In this document: piece by piece, positions 53,725 to 62,603 of the stretch
Layout: the number at the start of each line of letters is the position of its first letter
Numbering within the stretch: the stretch's first letter is position 1
Source: Ignavibacteriota bacterium
Lineage (GTDB): Bacteria; Bacteroidota; Ignavibacteria; Ignavibacteriales; Melioribacteraceae
DNA: 64,000 bases
Assembly (NCBI GenBank): GCA_002698995.1
Contig: PAAX01000002.1
Coordinates: 124,001 to 188,000, forward strand
Direction: 5' to 3'
Program-made: the position numbers and the translations under genes
Notes under the pieces: generated by a model
What the model was told of the DNA's origin: nothing
The model's input: only the letters and a program-made list of their open reading frames with translations
Databases searched by the model: none

Positions 53725-54542
53725 TAATTGTAAATTACCGCTGATAAATAACCAACTACTTCGCTGAAATCTCTTGTTACTTCACCGGAATCGGTACGAT
53801 AAAGGACTTTTGATTTTTCCAAACCAATTTTGTTAAGTGATTTCATCATAGCCACAATTGGTCCTCCTCCGCAAGCCTCACAAGTTTTTGATTTTAAATC
53901 CTGCTGCAGTTCATCATAATCAAAATTGTTAATATGCTTTTCAACTCTTGAGTCTAATTTATCTGCATGGGGTCTTGTATAAAAATGGGATAAATCTGAA
54001 CTTGCAACAATAATAGTTTTATCATCAATAATTTCCCTTAATTTATCTGCTAGTTCATTTACAAATAAATCTGATTGATCCCCCATAACTATCGGGATAA
54101 TTGAAAAATCATTCTGAATTTTTTGAAGAAATGGAATTTCAACTTCAATTCCATGTTCATGCAAATGCCCCTGCTCACTAACAAAAATTGATCTGCTGTT
54201 TTCGGTTAATTGTTTGGATTTTTCTTTGTTGATTTGAACTTCACCAAGCGGAGTAGCAAAAGCATCTCCATTATAGATTGATACTCCAGGAAAATATTCT
54301 CTGTGACTCGGAGAAATAATTACAGCTGTTTCAAAATTTGAATTTTTTAATGCATTAAATGCAAATGCCGCTGTTTTCCCCGAATAAACATAACCTGCAT
54401 GAGGAGCAACTATTCCTTTAACGCTATTAAATTGTTTTTCATAATTGTTATGCTCAAGAAGCTTTTCAACACTAGATTCTAATTCCTTTTTTGCTCTTGG
54501 ATAAAACATACCCGCAACATAAGGTTGTCTAATGTTTTTCAT
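53724..54542 (-). CDS. amrB: AmmeMemoRadiSam system protein B (Memo-like)
   Basis: 272 residues. The Memo family pattern is complete: RQPYVAGMFYPRAKKEL, IVAPHAGYVYSGKTAAFAF with H, EQGHLHEHGIEVEIPFLQ, ASSDLSHFYTRPHADKLD and KTCEACGGGPIVAMM with a Cys as in the Memo active site. Human MEMO1 binds copper or iron; the bacterial protein works with AMMECR1-like and a radical SAM protein in an undefined pathway. It starts with a 4-bp overlap with the AMMECR1-like gene. Confidence 0.93.
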   Translation of the reverse strand: MKNIRQPYVAGMFYPRAKKELESSVEKLLEHNNYEKQFNSVKGIVAPHAGYVYSGKTAAFAFNALKNSNFETAVIISPSHREYFPGVSIYNGDAFATPLGEVQINKEKSKQLTENSRSIFVSEQGHLHEHGIEVEIPFLQKIQNDFSIIPIVMGDQSDLFVNELADKLREIIDDKTIIVASSDLSHFYTRPHADKLDSRVEKHINNFDYDELQQDLKSKTCEACGGGPIVAMMKSLNKIGLEKSKVLYRTDSGEVTRDFSEVVGYLSAVIYN

Positions 54543-55102
54543 TTTGTTTTTCCTAATTCATTTTCCGAAAAAACTTCTGCTGTAAACGCTTTTAATTTAA
54601 TTTCTCTTTTTTTCCATTCATCCCTTGGCAGACCGGCTTTATTGCATAATGCCGATAAATATTGCTCTCTATTTAAATTATGTTCAATCGGTACTTGAGG
54701 AAGGAGAACACCTCTAAACATCCCTTCATTAAGAATTAATCCGTGTTTACCAACTTCTACTTCTTCATAAGAATTCAACTGAAATGGTTCTGATAGAATT
54801 GAAATTTCTATTGAGAGATCTTCAATCTCATCCTTAGTAATTTTTGGAAATCTTGGGTCTCTTGTAGCCGCTAATTCTGCCGTTTCAATTATTGTCTGCC
54901 ATAAAGGTTCTTCGGATGTGATATAACCAATACAGCCACGCAGTTCATTAAATTTTGTTAATGTAACAAATGCACCGCAATTGGAATTTAATAATTTGTC
55001 TTCTTCGTTAATTTTAGGGAGTTCAATTTTATCGAAGATACTTTCAATAGATTTTCTTGCGAGAGTAAGAAGAAGATTTTTTTGATCTTCTGTTATTTTC
55101 AT
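54539..55102 (-). CDS. amrA: AmmeMemoRadiSam system protein A (AMMECR1-like)
   Basis: 187 residues. The AMMECR1 signature LRGCIGYITSEEPLW is present, followed by RDPRFPKITKDEIEDLSIEISILS and GLILNEGMFRGVLLPQVPIE, which match the family end to end. Its biochemical role is unknown. It overlaps the DUF4905-like gene before it and the Memo-like gene after it by 4 bp each (ATGA), so the three are translated as a unit. Confidence 0.93.
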   Translation of the reverse strand: MKITEDQKNLLLTLARKSIESIFDKIELPKINEEDKLLNSNCGAFVTLTKFNELRGCIGYITSEEPLWQTIIETAELAATRDPRFPKITKDEIEDLSIEISILSEPFQLNSYEEVEVGKHGLILNEGMFRGVLLPQVPIEHNLNREQYLSALCNKAGLPRDEWKKREIKLKAFTAEVFSENELGKTK

Positions 55103-55905
55103 TTCTCCAGCCTAAATATTTCTAACACTTTTTTCTCAACTATTAAGAATAATAAATCTTTATAAACAAAAAAAGTATCTAGAGCAAGTTTATCTAAATC
55201 AGCATCTAAAACTCTAGAAAATATTTCTGCTTTATTTTCTTTTTGAAATACTCTAAAAATATTTGAATACTTTCCCGCAGCTAATTCTTTATTGTAAGAA
55301 ACCAAAATATAATTTTCCAAATCAATTGATTGAAGATTTCCAATCACTTTTTCTTCAGCAATATCAAAATAATTAATAGCAGAAAGTTTAGATAATTCTT
55401 CCGGAAATTTATATTCAAAATATTTTTCATCTTCTTCGATTCTTTGCTCATTTTGAATTCTCGAAAATTCAGAATCAGTTAACTGCTTAATTGTATTGCC
55501 GGATTTAGAATCGACAGAAAAGAATAATTTACCATCAAATCCTTGTTGATATGTATAAACTACATCTTCAAAAACAAAAAGAAAGGCTAATTGCTGGTTA
55601 TGCCAAACTATCTCTTTACTCAAAATATCAAATGCAATAATTTCATTATGTGCCGGTAAATCAGGTTTGGGAAAATTATGAAAGAAAATGATGTTGTCGT
55701 AAAATCCATCAATACCAAGCCAGAATTTTTCATCGAATTGAAAATTGTTCATAAAAATTTTTTTTGACTGAAGATCAAGAACTGAGAAAAATACTTCTTT
55801 TTTCTCAGCATCTCTTGTTTCAATTAATAGATAATCATTCTTATTGATTAACAATCTCCAAATCTGCGAATTACAGTTGACTTCAATATATTTTTCAAGT
55901 TTCAT
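55099..55905 (-). CDS. DUF4905-like protein, probable beta-propeller
   Basis: 268 residues without signal peptide. Repeated beta-strand units such as WRLLINKNDYLLIETRDAEKK, FFSVLDLQSKKIFMNNFQFD and IIAFDILSKEIVWHNQQLAF look like a small propeller, and the opening resembles DUF4905 of Bacteroidota; I am not certain of that name. Function unknown. It lies 3 bp after the tryptophanase gene and overlaps the AMMECR1-like start. Confidence 0.7.
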   Translation of the reverse strand: MKLEKYIEVNCNSQIWRLLINKNDYLLIETRDAEKKEVFFSVLDLQSKKIFMNNFQFDEKFWLGIDGFYDNIIFFHNFPKPDLPAHNEIIAFDILSKEIVWHNQQLAFLFVFEDVVYTYQQGFDGKLFFSVDSKSGNTIKQLTDSEFSRIQNEQRIEEDEKYFEYKFPEELSKLSAINYFDIAEEKVIGNLQSIDLENYILVSYNKELAAGKYSNIFRVFQKENKAEIFSRVLDADLDKLALDTFFVYKDLLFLIVEKKVLEIFRLEK

Positions 55906-55908
55906 ATT

Positions 55909-57285
55909 TTAATTTATCGGTTCAAATTTTGCCGTAAAATGTCTCAGCATTGGTGCTTCATAGGTAATCTTATATCCCTTTAATTTATCTTTATTCTTAA
56001 ATACTTCAATAAGTACTTCGGCAACATAATCAATATGACTTTGAGTATAAACTCTTCTTGGAATTGCCATCCTTACTAATTCCATCGGAGGAGAAATCAA
56101 TTCGCCGGTAGCTTTATGATATTTGCCAAACATAACACTTCCTATTTCAACTGAACGAATTCCTCCTTCAAGGTAAAGTTCACAAACAATAGATTGACCC
56201 GGATATTGATTCGGTGGAATTTGAGGGATAAATCTTTTTGCATCAATATAAATCGCATGTCCACCTGGAGGTTCAATAATCGGAATTCCGGCATTAAGCA
56301 TTTTCTCACCTAAATACTCAGTACTTCTAATTCTATATTCAAGATAATGTTCATCAACAACTTCTTCTAAACCTTGTGCAACAGCTTCCAAATCTCTTCC
56401 TGCCAGACCGCCGTATGTTGGAAATCCTTCGGTAACAATTAAAAGGTTTCTGCATTTCATAGCCAGTTCTTCATCATTAAGTGATAAAAATCCACCGATA
56501 TTAACAAGAGCATCTTTTTTAGCACTCATAGTAGCACCGTCCGCATAAGAGAACATTTCCTGACAGATTTCCAAAACAGATTTATCTTGATAGCCTTCTT
56601 CTCTCTTTTTGATAAAATATGCATTCTCTGCAAAGCGGCAAGCATCTAAAAAGAGAGGAATTTTATATTTATCGCAAATCTCCTTTGTCTCTCTGATATT
56701 CTGCATAGAAACCGGCTGCCCTCCACCGGAATTGTTTGTAATCGTAATCATAACAACCGGTATATTATCAACTCCTTTTTCTTGAATGAAATTTTCTAAT
56801 GCATCCAAATCCATATTGCCCTTAAAATCTGCTCTTTGTTCAGGATGTTTTCCAATTTCGTTTAATAGATCAACTGCTTCAGCTCCCGTGAATTCAATAT
56901 TTGCACGAGTAGTATCGAAATGAGTATTGTTAGGAATATATTTTCCTTCTCCGCCAAGAATTGAGAAAAGAATTTTTTCAGCAGCTCTTCCTTGATGGGT
57001 TGGAATTATAAATTTATCTCCGGTTATTTTCCTAACTGCTGCCTCAAATCTGTAAAAACTTTTTGATCCGGCATAAGATTCATCGCCATCCATAACTCCA
57101 GCCCACTGTTTGGAACTCATCGCAGAAGTTCCGCTGTCTGTTAGTAGATCAATCAAAACATCATCGGCATGAATTAAAAATGGATTATAACCGGCTTCAA
57201 CTAAAATTTTTTCTCTTTCATCTCTTGTTGTAAATCGAATTGGCTCAACAGATTTTATTCTGAAGGGTTCGATAATTGTTTTCAT
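55909..57285 (-). CDS. tnaA: Tryptophanase (tryptophan indole-lyase)
   Basis: 458 residues, PLP-dependent fold-type I beta-eliminating lyase. The PLP lysine is K257 in MSAKKDALVNIGG. Tryptophanase and tyrosine phenol-lyase (TPL) are close relatives; TPL uses Thr124 and Arg381 to hold the phenol. By direct count this protein has D124 (in HFDTTRAN) and I381 (in GIRSVEIGS), which are the tryptophanase-type residues. It should therefore cleave L-tryptophan to indole, pyruvate and ammonia in the cytoplasm. AGGAG lies about 9 nt before the ATG. I saw no tnaC-like leader peptide. It heads a run of six genes to 52390. Confidence 0.9.
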   Translation of the reverse strand: MKTIIEPFRIKSVEPIRFTTRDEREKILVEAGYNPFLIHADDVLIDLLTDSGTSAMSSKQWAGVMDGDESYAGSKSFYRFEAAVRKITGDKFIIPTHQGRAAEKILFSILGGEGKYIPNNTHFDTTRANIEFTGAEAVDLLNEIGKHPEQRADFKGNMDLDALENFIQEKGVDNIPVVMITITNNSGGGQPVSMQNIRETKEICDKYKIPLFLDACRFAENAYFIKKREEGYQDKSVLEICQEMFSYADGATMSAKKDALVNIGGFLSLNDEELAMKCRNLLIVTEGFPTYGGLAGRDLEAVAQGLEEVVDEHYLEYRIRSTEYLGEKMLNAGIPIIEPPGGHAIYIDAKRFIPQIPPNQYPGQSIVCELYLEGGIRSVEIGSVMFGKYHKATGELISPPMELVRMAIPRRVYTQSHIDYVAEVLIEVFKNKDKLKGYKITYEAPMLRHFTAKFEPIN

Positions 57286-57350
57286 ACATTAATCTCCTAA
57301 TTTATACTTCTAAATTAGGCTTTTGAAAATGTTATTACAAGAAGAGCGGA

Positions 57351-57381
57351 ATTATAAATAATAAGGACAAAACAGAGTCAA
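57351..57381 (-). promoter_or_regulatory. Candidate promoter of the tryptophanase operon
   Basis: On the minus strand TTGACT (57381-57376) and a perfect TATAAT (57356-57351) are 19 bp apart, 66 bp before the start. The spacing is longer than usual. Confidence 0.35.
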
Positions 57382-57461
57382 AATTTATTGTAAATATTAT
57401 TACTTAATGATATTATCCTTATCTTATTATATTGATAACCTAAATTTTTATGAATGATTAA

Positions 57462-58310
57462 ATGAGTGATATAATTATACAGTGCAATAATTCTTTTTCA
57501 GAATTAAAGAATATTGATGAAATTTTAAATAAGGTTTTGTTGGGAGATATTTTAGATACCCTTAAATATTTACCAAATGAAAGTATTGACTTAGTAATAA
57601 CTTCTCCTCCCTATAATATAAAAAATTCGACCGGAAATGGATTAAAAGATAGTAGAGGCGGTAAATGGAAAAATGCTGCTTTGGTAAACGGTTATCAGAA
57701 CTACAATGATAATTTACCTCATGAAGAATATGTTGAATGGCAAAGATTATGTTTAAGTGAAATGTTAAGAGTAATAAAGAATGATGGTGCTATTTTTTAT
57801 AATCATAAATGGAGAGTTCAAGGTGGATTATTACAAGATAGACATGATATTGTTAGTGGATTTCCAGTAAGACAAATTATAATTTGGAAAAGAAAGGGAG
57901 GAATTAATTTTAATCGAGGTTATTTTTTACCCACTTATGAAGTAATATATCTGATTGCTAAACCTAATTTTAAACTTGCTCCAAAGGCTAATAGTTTTGG
58001 TGATATTTGGGAATTTCCTCAAGAGATGAAAAATCCGCATCCTGCTCCATTTCCTCTCAGCTTAATAAATAGAATTGTGCAATCAACAGACGCTCAAATT
58101 ATTCTTGATCCTTTTTTAGGTTCAGGAACAACTGCAATTGCCGCATTAGAAAATGATAGAAATTTTATTGGGATCGATATATCAAGAGAATATTGCTTAA
58201 TGAGCGAAAAAAGAATTAAGGAATATTTGGAAAGTCCATTTTTAATAAAAGAAAATCAAATTAAATATGAAAACAAACGATACTCTGGAAAAGTTAAAAA
58301 TCAAAAGTAA
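57462..58310 (+). CDS. Type II DNA methyltransferase, beta class, probably N4-cytosine
   Basis: 282 residues. The catalytic motif TSPPYNI (47-53) precedes the SAM-binding motif DPFLGSGTTA (216-225), the order of beta-class amino-methyltransferases. TSPPY rather than DPPY favours N4-cytosine as target, though N6-adenine enzymes with TSPPY exist. A target-recognition region would lie about 90-190 between the motifs. Its end overlaps the restriction endonuclease by 44 bp, typical of a paired R-M system. The recognition site cannot be read from the sequence. The ribosome site is weak. Confidence 0.9.
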   Translation: MSDIIIQCNNSFSELKNIDEILNKVLLGDILDTLKYLPNESIDLVITSPPYNIKNSTGNGLKDSRGGKWKNAALVNGYQNYNDNLPHEEYVEWQRLCLSEMLRVIKNDGAIFYNHKWRVQGGLLQDRHDIVSGFPVRQIIIWKRKGGINFNRGYFLPTYEVIYLIAKPNFKLAPKANSFGDIWEFPQEMKNPHPAPFPLSLINRIVQSTDAQIILDPFLGSGTTAIAALENDRNFIGIDISREYCLMSEKRIKEYLESPFLIKENQIKYENKRYSGKVKNQK

Positions 58311-59340
58311 ATGGGAAAATGTTTATTGGTTTTCCCGGATGTTAATTAGTAATGATAAATATGGAAGTATCGGTAAAGATAATTCACTACTTGCAGTTAT
58401 TGCTAGTTCACTTAGAATTATTGAATCTGAAAATAAGAGTTCAAGTAGTAATGATATAATTGCCTTACAAAAAATGGCTCTTAAAAATTTACTTCTAAAC
58501 CGATTCAAAAAAGCTAAATCTAGACTTGATAGAATTCAAAGACTAATTAGAGACCTTGAAAGCGAACTTATTACGCCAGATGATATAAATACTTTCATAT
58601 TAACATGTGAAAGTATAATGATCCCCATTAATCAAGCAATAGAAAATATCCCTTCAAATGATAAGGATTTTACTCTTAGTATTGCTACTTCTTATTTAGA
58701 TATTCAAGGAGAAAACGGGCTAGCTACTGTTATTAATATTTGGGATGACTTAGGGGTTAAAGGCTGTTTAACAGTTGAAAGAAATGAAATAATAAGAGCA
58801 TTTTCAGCACTTAGACTCCTGCTTTCAAACGATTACAAAATTGAAGATTTTGATAAAGATGTTATTTTGACTTCCTTTGTTCAAGAATTTGAGAGAAGAG
58901 CTGCTCAAAAAAGAAAAAGCAGAGCAGGAAGCAGTCTTGAGGATGTAACAACATTTATTTTGGATTACTTTAAAATTAAATCAGCAAAAGCTCCAGCACA
59001 CTTTCAAGCGGATATTGAAATTGACAATTGGGTAAAAAGCAAAGATGGTTGGCTTATTGGTATATCTTGTAAAAGAACTTTAAGAGAAAGATGGAAACAA
59101 GTTAGTAGTGCCGAATCCGGTATTTTAAGTAAATTCAAAATTAAAAATGTATATCACATTTTAACTTTTGATGAAGATCTTTCAGATGACAAGATTACAC
59201 TTTTAGGAAACCATAGACATATTTTTTATTTACCTGATAATAGCAGAATTTTAAATCATGCTGTAAACCATATTGGTTTAAAAGAATATGTAAGACCCAT
59301 GTCGCTATTTATTGAAGATCTAAGAAAAGAAACTAATTAA
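58267..59340 (+). CDS. Predicted type II restriction endonuclease, PD-(D/E)XK fold
   Basis: 357 residues. The first 200 are mostly helical and unrecognised, probably a DNA-recognition or dimerisation part. The C-terminal part contains KSRAGSSLEDVTTFILDYF (217-235), ADIEID (248-253) and GISCKRTLRERWKQVSSAE (265-283), whose RAG-x-SLE and CK-x-T-x-x-RW-x-Q pattern resembles EcoRII-C and related CCGG/CCWGG-family nucleases. Likely catalytic residues are E225, D249 or D253, and K269. It overlaps the methyltransferase gene. Identity as its partner enzyme is strongly supported by position; the target is unknown. Confidence 0.8.
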   Translation: MKTNDTLEKLKIKSKWENVYWFSRMLISNDKYGSIGKDNSLLAVIASSLRIIESENKSSSSNDIIALQKMALKNLLLNRFKKAKSRLDRIQRLIRDLESELITPDDINTFILTCESIMIPINQAIENIPSNDKDFTLSIATSYLDIQGENGLATVINIWDDLGVKGCLTVERNEIIRAFSALRLLLSNDYKIEDFDKDVILTSFVQEFERRAAQKRKSRAGSSLEDVTTFILDYFKIKSAKAPAHFQADIEIDNWVKSKDGWLIGISCKRTLRERWKQVSSAESGILSKFKIKNVYHILTFDEDLSDDKITLLGNHRHIFYLPDNSRILNHAVNHIGLKEYVRPMSLFIEDLRKETN

Positions 59341-59430
59341 CAAACTTTTCAAAATTTTTCTTTTACCTATCTATCTTATTTTATTATTTTGCTTTAGGCT
59401 ATTCTATTCATAATAAATAAGGGAGTAAAA

Positions 59431-60252
59431 ATGGATGAATTAAAAGACAATGAATCAAACAACAATTTGTCGGAAGATGAAGAATTCGAATTAAGTCATA
59501 CTGATAAATTAGTTGGAATTTTTACCGAGCCTTCTTCAATTTTTGAAAAAACAGCTCAGTTTCCACCAAAAGTAATTGACTGGTTTTTACCTCTTTTAGC
59601 TGTTATTGTAATTTCAATTTTAGCTTATGTAGTTATTACAAGTAATCCAGTTATAAAATACTCTCTTATTGAAAAACAGATGAAAGCAGTTGAAGAGAGA
59701 TTTGATGAAATGGTTAAGCAAGGTCAATTAACCGAAGCACAAAAGGAACAGCAATTAGAACAAACCCGCAATTTTATGGAGAATTCTTCAGGTGCTACAT
59801 TAATCTTTTCTGCAGTCGGAATTTCTATTTCAATGTTTATTATGTTTTTCTTAATTACACTCTACTTCTTTTTAGTTGCAAAATTCGGCTTAAAAGGTGA
59901 AGGGGGATATAATTCAGCTATGGTTGCTTATGGTTTGCCTTATTACATTTTAATCATTCAAGCAATTCTTACGGTTATTTTGTCTTTAGCTTTCAGCAGA
60001 TTTGTTATGGGTACAAGCGTAGCTGTATTTTTAGATTTGGATACAAAAGAATTTACCGGTTTTCTTCTTTCTAAAGTTGATCCGATCTCAATTTGGTTTT
60101 ATGTAGTTTTTGGAATTGGTTTAGCAAAAATGTTTAAATCCGATAACACCAAGAAATATATTATAATGGTTCTCGGTTCTTGGTTAGGATTTAGCATAAT
60201 ATTCTTCTTTTTAGCAAAACAAGTAAGTTTTCTACAGAATTTTATTCAATAG
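59431..60252 (+). CDS. Yip1-domain membrane protein
   Basis: 273 residues with about five hydrophobic segments. LVGIFTEPSSIFEKTAQFPPKVIDWFLPLLAVIVIS is the Yip1 family opening, followed by an unusual charged helix (about 85-125, EKQMKAVEERFDEMVKQGQLTEAQ) between helix 1 and helix 2. Function unknown in bacteria. GGGAG precedes the ATG. It converges with the OmpR-family regulator gene across a shared terminator. Confidence 0.85.
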   Translation: MDELKDNESNNNLSEDEEFELSHTDKLVGIFTEPSSIFEKTAQFPPKVIDWFLPLLAVIVISILAYVVITSNPVIKYSLIEKQMKAVEERFDEMVKQGQLTEAQKEQQLEQTRNFMENSSGATLIFSAVGISISMFIMFFLITLYFFLVAKFGLKGEGGYNSAMVAYGLPYYILIIQAILTVILSLAFSRFVMGTSVAVFLDLDTKEFTGFLLSKVDPISIWFYVVFGIGLAKMFKSDNTKKYIIMVLGSWLGFSIIFFFLAKQVSFLQNFIQ

Positions 60253-60262
60253 ATTTTTAATT

Positions 60263-60291
60263 AGGGGCAGAATTAATTTTCTGCCTCTTTA
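60263..60291. terminator. Bidirectional terminator between Yip1 and regulator genes
   Basis: A 10-bp stem with one wobble pair (AGGGGCAGAA with TTCTGCCTCT, 6-nt loop) lies between the convergent stops; it overlaps the regulator stop. Confidence 0.75.
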
Positions 60292-60981
60292 ACAGACCAG
60301 TTTTATTCCATATCCATGAACGGTAATAATTTCAACAGAACTATCTTTCTTCAAATAATTTCTAAGTTTATTGGTATAAACATCCATGCTTCTTGAAGTG
60401 AAGTAATTATCTTCATGCCAGATTGTCTTTAGTGCACTTCCCCTTTCAAGTATTTCGTTTTTGTTCATACATAAAAGCATTAATAAATCTGCTTCTTTAG
60501 AAGTTAATTTCTGCTCTTTATTAAATCCGGAAAGGATTCTTCTTTGATAATCAAAATGAAATTTACCTATTTCAAATTTTCTGTTGTTATTAGAATTATC
60601 AGGTGAGTTATTTACTCTTTTCAGAATCAATTTAATTCTTAATAATAATTCTTCACTGCTGAAAGGTTTGGTTATATAATCATCGGCACCTAATTTTAAT
60701 CCTTCTATTTTATCTTCCTGCATAGATTTTGCAGTCAAAAGAATAATTGGAATAGTATCATTTTCTTTTCTTATTTCTTTGGTTAAAGTAAACCCGTCTT
60801 TCTTGGGAAGCATAACATCAAAAATGCAGAGATCAAATTTCGAATTCTTCAATATTTCTGCAGCTTCTTCCCCGTTTTGTACTAAAGTTACATCAAACTT
60901 TTTTACAGTTAGAAAATCTTTAAGTATAGTGCCAAGATTAACATCATCTTCAACCAAAAGTATTTTATGTTTATTGTCCAT
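60289..60981 (-). CDS. OmpR/PhoB-family response regulator
   Basis: 230 residues. Receiver domain with acidic pair E11-D12-D13 region, phosphoacceptor D55 (LCIFDVMLPKKDG) and K in the switch region (DDYITKPFSSEE). The C-terminal winged helix (about 135-230: KLTSKEADLLMLLCMNKNEILERG, SRSMDVYTNKLRNYLKKDSSVEIITVHGYGIKL) is the Trans_reg_C type that binds direct repeats. It overlaps the sensor kinase by 11 bp. The four TTAAC repeats at 62507-62542 are its most likely target. Confidence 0.93.
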   Translation of the reverse strand: MDNKHKILLVEDDVNLGTILKDFLTVKKFDVTLVQNGEEAAEILKNSKFDLCIFDVMLPKKDGFTLTKEIRKENDTIPIILLTAKSMQEDKIEGLKLGADDYITKPFSSEELLLRIKLILKRVNNSPDNSNNNRKFEIGKFHFDYQRRILSGFNKEQKLTSKEADLLMLLCMNKNEILERGSALKTIWHEDNYFTSRSMDVYTNKLRNYLKKDSSVEIITVHGYGIKLVC

Positions 60982-62467
60982 TCGGAAGTCTCACTTCAAA
61001 TGTTGATCCTTTGCCCAATTTACTTTCAACAGAAACTTTTCCGTTATGTGCTTCAACATATTTTTTTACATAATTTAATCCAATTCCATAACCTTTAACA
61101 TTATGAATATTGCCTGTTGGGACTCTATAAAAAGGATTAAATATTTCTGAAATATTTTTCTTACTCATACCAATTCCATTATCCTTTATGATAACTGAAA
61201 TTGAATCTTTATTATTTCTAACACTGATTTCTATTTTAGGATTTGTTTCACAATATTTAACGGCATTATCAATAAGATTGCTGAATATATTCATTAAATG
61301 AAACTCATCTCCTTTAACCGTAATTTTTTCATTTTGATCGAATTTTATTTCTCCATTTTTTTCACCCAGCTTTTCGTCAAAACTTTTAATTACCTCTCTT
61401 ATTAACTCGGTAATATCAACTTCACTTTTCTTTAACTTAATTTGGTCATTTTCACTTACGGCTGTATTTAACAGATTATCAACTAAGTTTTTCAATCTAT
61501 TGTTTTCATATTTAATCATAGAAGTATACTTTTCCAGAAATGATCTTTTATCTGATAATTCCGGTTCATTCAATGCTTCACATGCAATTGCTATTGTGGA
61601 AATCGGAGTTTTGAATTCATGAGTAATATTATTTATGAGATCATTTTTTATATCTGTTATTTTTTTCTGCTTTATTAACATTTTTATTGTTTGATAAAAA
61701 ACGACAATAATTAGCACAATAAATAAAATTGATAATGCCGTCATTAATCCTATTGCTTCTATAAAATATCCCGCTCTATTTTCAAAGTTAACATTAATAA
61801 GCGTATTATTGGGAACCACATCATTAGGAAAAAGATAAGCGGAAAACTGCTTATCGGAACTATTATAGTTTTCTGAATTCAATTTCCCTTTATCAAATTC
61901 AATAGCGTATTTCAAATCGATTCCTCTTTGGTTCAATTCAGAGCTCAAAAGTGAATCAATCAATTTTAGATCAATCTCTTTTTCATCGGGACTCTTTCTG
62001 ATGTTTACAAATTCAGTGAAGACTTCTTTAACAATAGTTGTTTTATTTCCCAGTAACGAATCAACTTTAACAACAAAACTTAATTTCTCTTCATTAAGAG
62101 TATCTTTCTTTTCGTATTCATATTTATATGTGTAAACATTTGCCGAGTCAATATTGACGTCATATTTTTTTGAATTATCTTTTACAACGATGTCAATATT
62201 TCTGTCATATTTTATTTTAGGATTCGGCTTCTCATTCCAAAGAAATATTTGTGTCGAATCGGGATTAATTTTATCAAGGAATATTTTTGCTACTTCTCTT
62301 TTCTGCAGAGTTCTTGTTAATGAAATTAATGACTCATTTACATAATTAGAAAAGCGCTGTTCTTCCGCATTGTACATTCGTATTATCCAAACAGCTTGAA
62401 TTACAATTAATCCCAAAACTGCAACACTCATTAATGCAATAATTATATTTAGTCTCGTTTTATTCAT
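60971..62467 (-). CDS. Sensor histidine kinase paired with the OmpR-family regulator
   Basis: 498 residues. Two membrane helices (about 8-28 and 230-255) enclose a 200-residue periplasmic domain of unknown fold. No HAMP domain is visible. HisKA has NITHEFKTPISTI (H283); HATPase has FSNLIDNAVKYCE, DNGIGMS and VKGYGIGLNYVKKYVE. Its gene starts 137 bp from the divergent gene for the acidic secreted protein, with the TTAAC repeats between. It probably reads envelope state. Confidence 0.92.
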   Translation of the reverse strand: MNKTRLNIIIALMSVAVLGLIVIQAVWIIRMYNAEEQRFSNYVNESLISLTRTLQKREVAKIFLDKINPDSTQIFLWNEKPNPKIKYDRNIDIVVKDNSKKYDVNIDSANVYTYKYEYEKKDTLNEEKLSFVVKVDSLLGNKTTIVKEVFTEFVNIRKSPDEKEIDLKLIDSLLSSELNQRGIDLKYAIEFDKGKLNSENYNSSDKQFSAYLFPNDVVPNNTLINVNFENRAGYFIEAIGLMTALSILFIVLIIVVFYQTIKMLIKQKKITDIKNDLINNITHEFKTPISTIAIACEALNEPELSDKRSFLEKYTSMIKYENNRLKNLVDNLLNTAVSENDQIKLKKSEVDITELIREVIKSFDEKLGEKNGEIKFDQNEKITVKGDEFHLMNIFSNLIDNAVKYCETNPKIEISVRNNKDSISVIIKDNGIGMSKKNISEIFNPFYRVPTGNIHNVKGYGIGLNYVKKYVEAHNGKVSVESKLGKGSTFEVRLPNGQ

Positions 62468-62506
62468 AATGCAAAATTAATCAACTATTATCTATTTATG
62501 TTCCTT

Positions 62507-62542
62507 TTAACATTTTTTAACATTCTTTAACCTTTCATTAAC
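62507..62542. promoter_or_regulatory. Four TTAAC direct repeats, candidate response-regulator box
   Basis: TTAAC occurs at 62507, 62517, 62527 and 62538, so the period is 10, 10 and 11 bp, matching one helical turn. PhoB/PhoP-family regulators bind tandem repeats of this kind, and TTAACA-like repeats are known for PhoP homologues. The last repeat falls at the -35 position for the gene at 62604. Confidence 0.65.
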
Positions 62543-62559
62543 ACATCGGTTTGTAAGTT

Positions 62560-62565
62560 TATAAT
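62560..62565 (+). promoter_or_regulatory. -10 element (TATAAT) of the acidic secreted protein gene
   Basis: A perfect TATAAT lies 17 bp after the fourth TTAAC repeat, which replaces a normal -35 hexamer. This is the layout of an activator-dependent promoter. Confidence 0.55.
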
Positions 62566-62603
62566 ATCTTTCAAGCGTCAAAAAAAATAAAAAGGAGATA
62601 AAA

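Noticed and set aside
57286-57461. tnaC-like leader peptide upstream of tryptophanase
   Set aside because: No short frame with tryptophan and a ribosome site occurs in this stretch.
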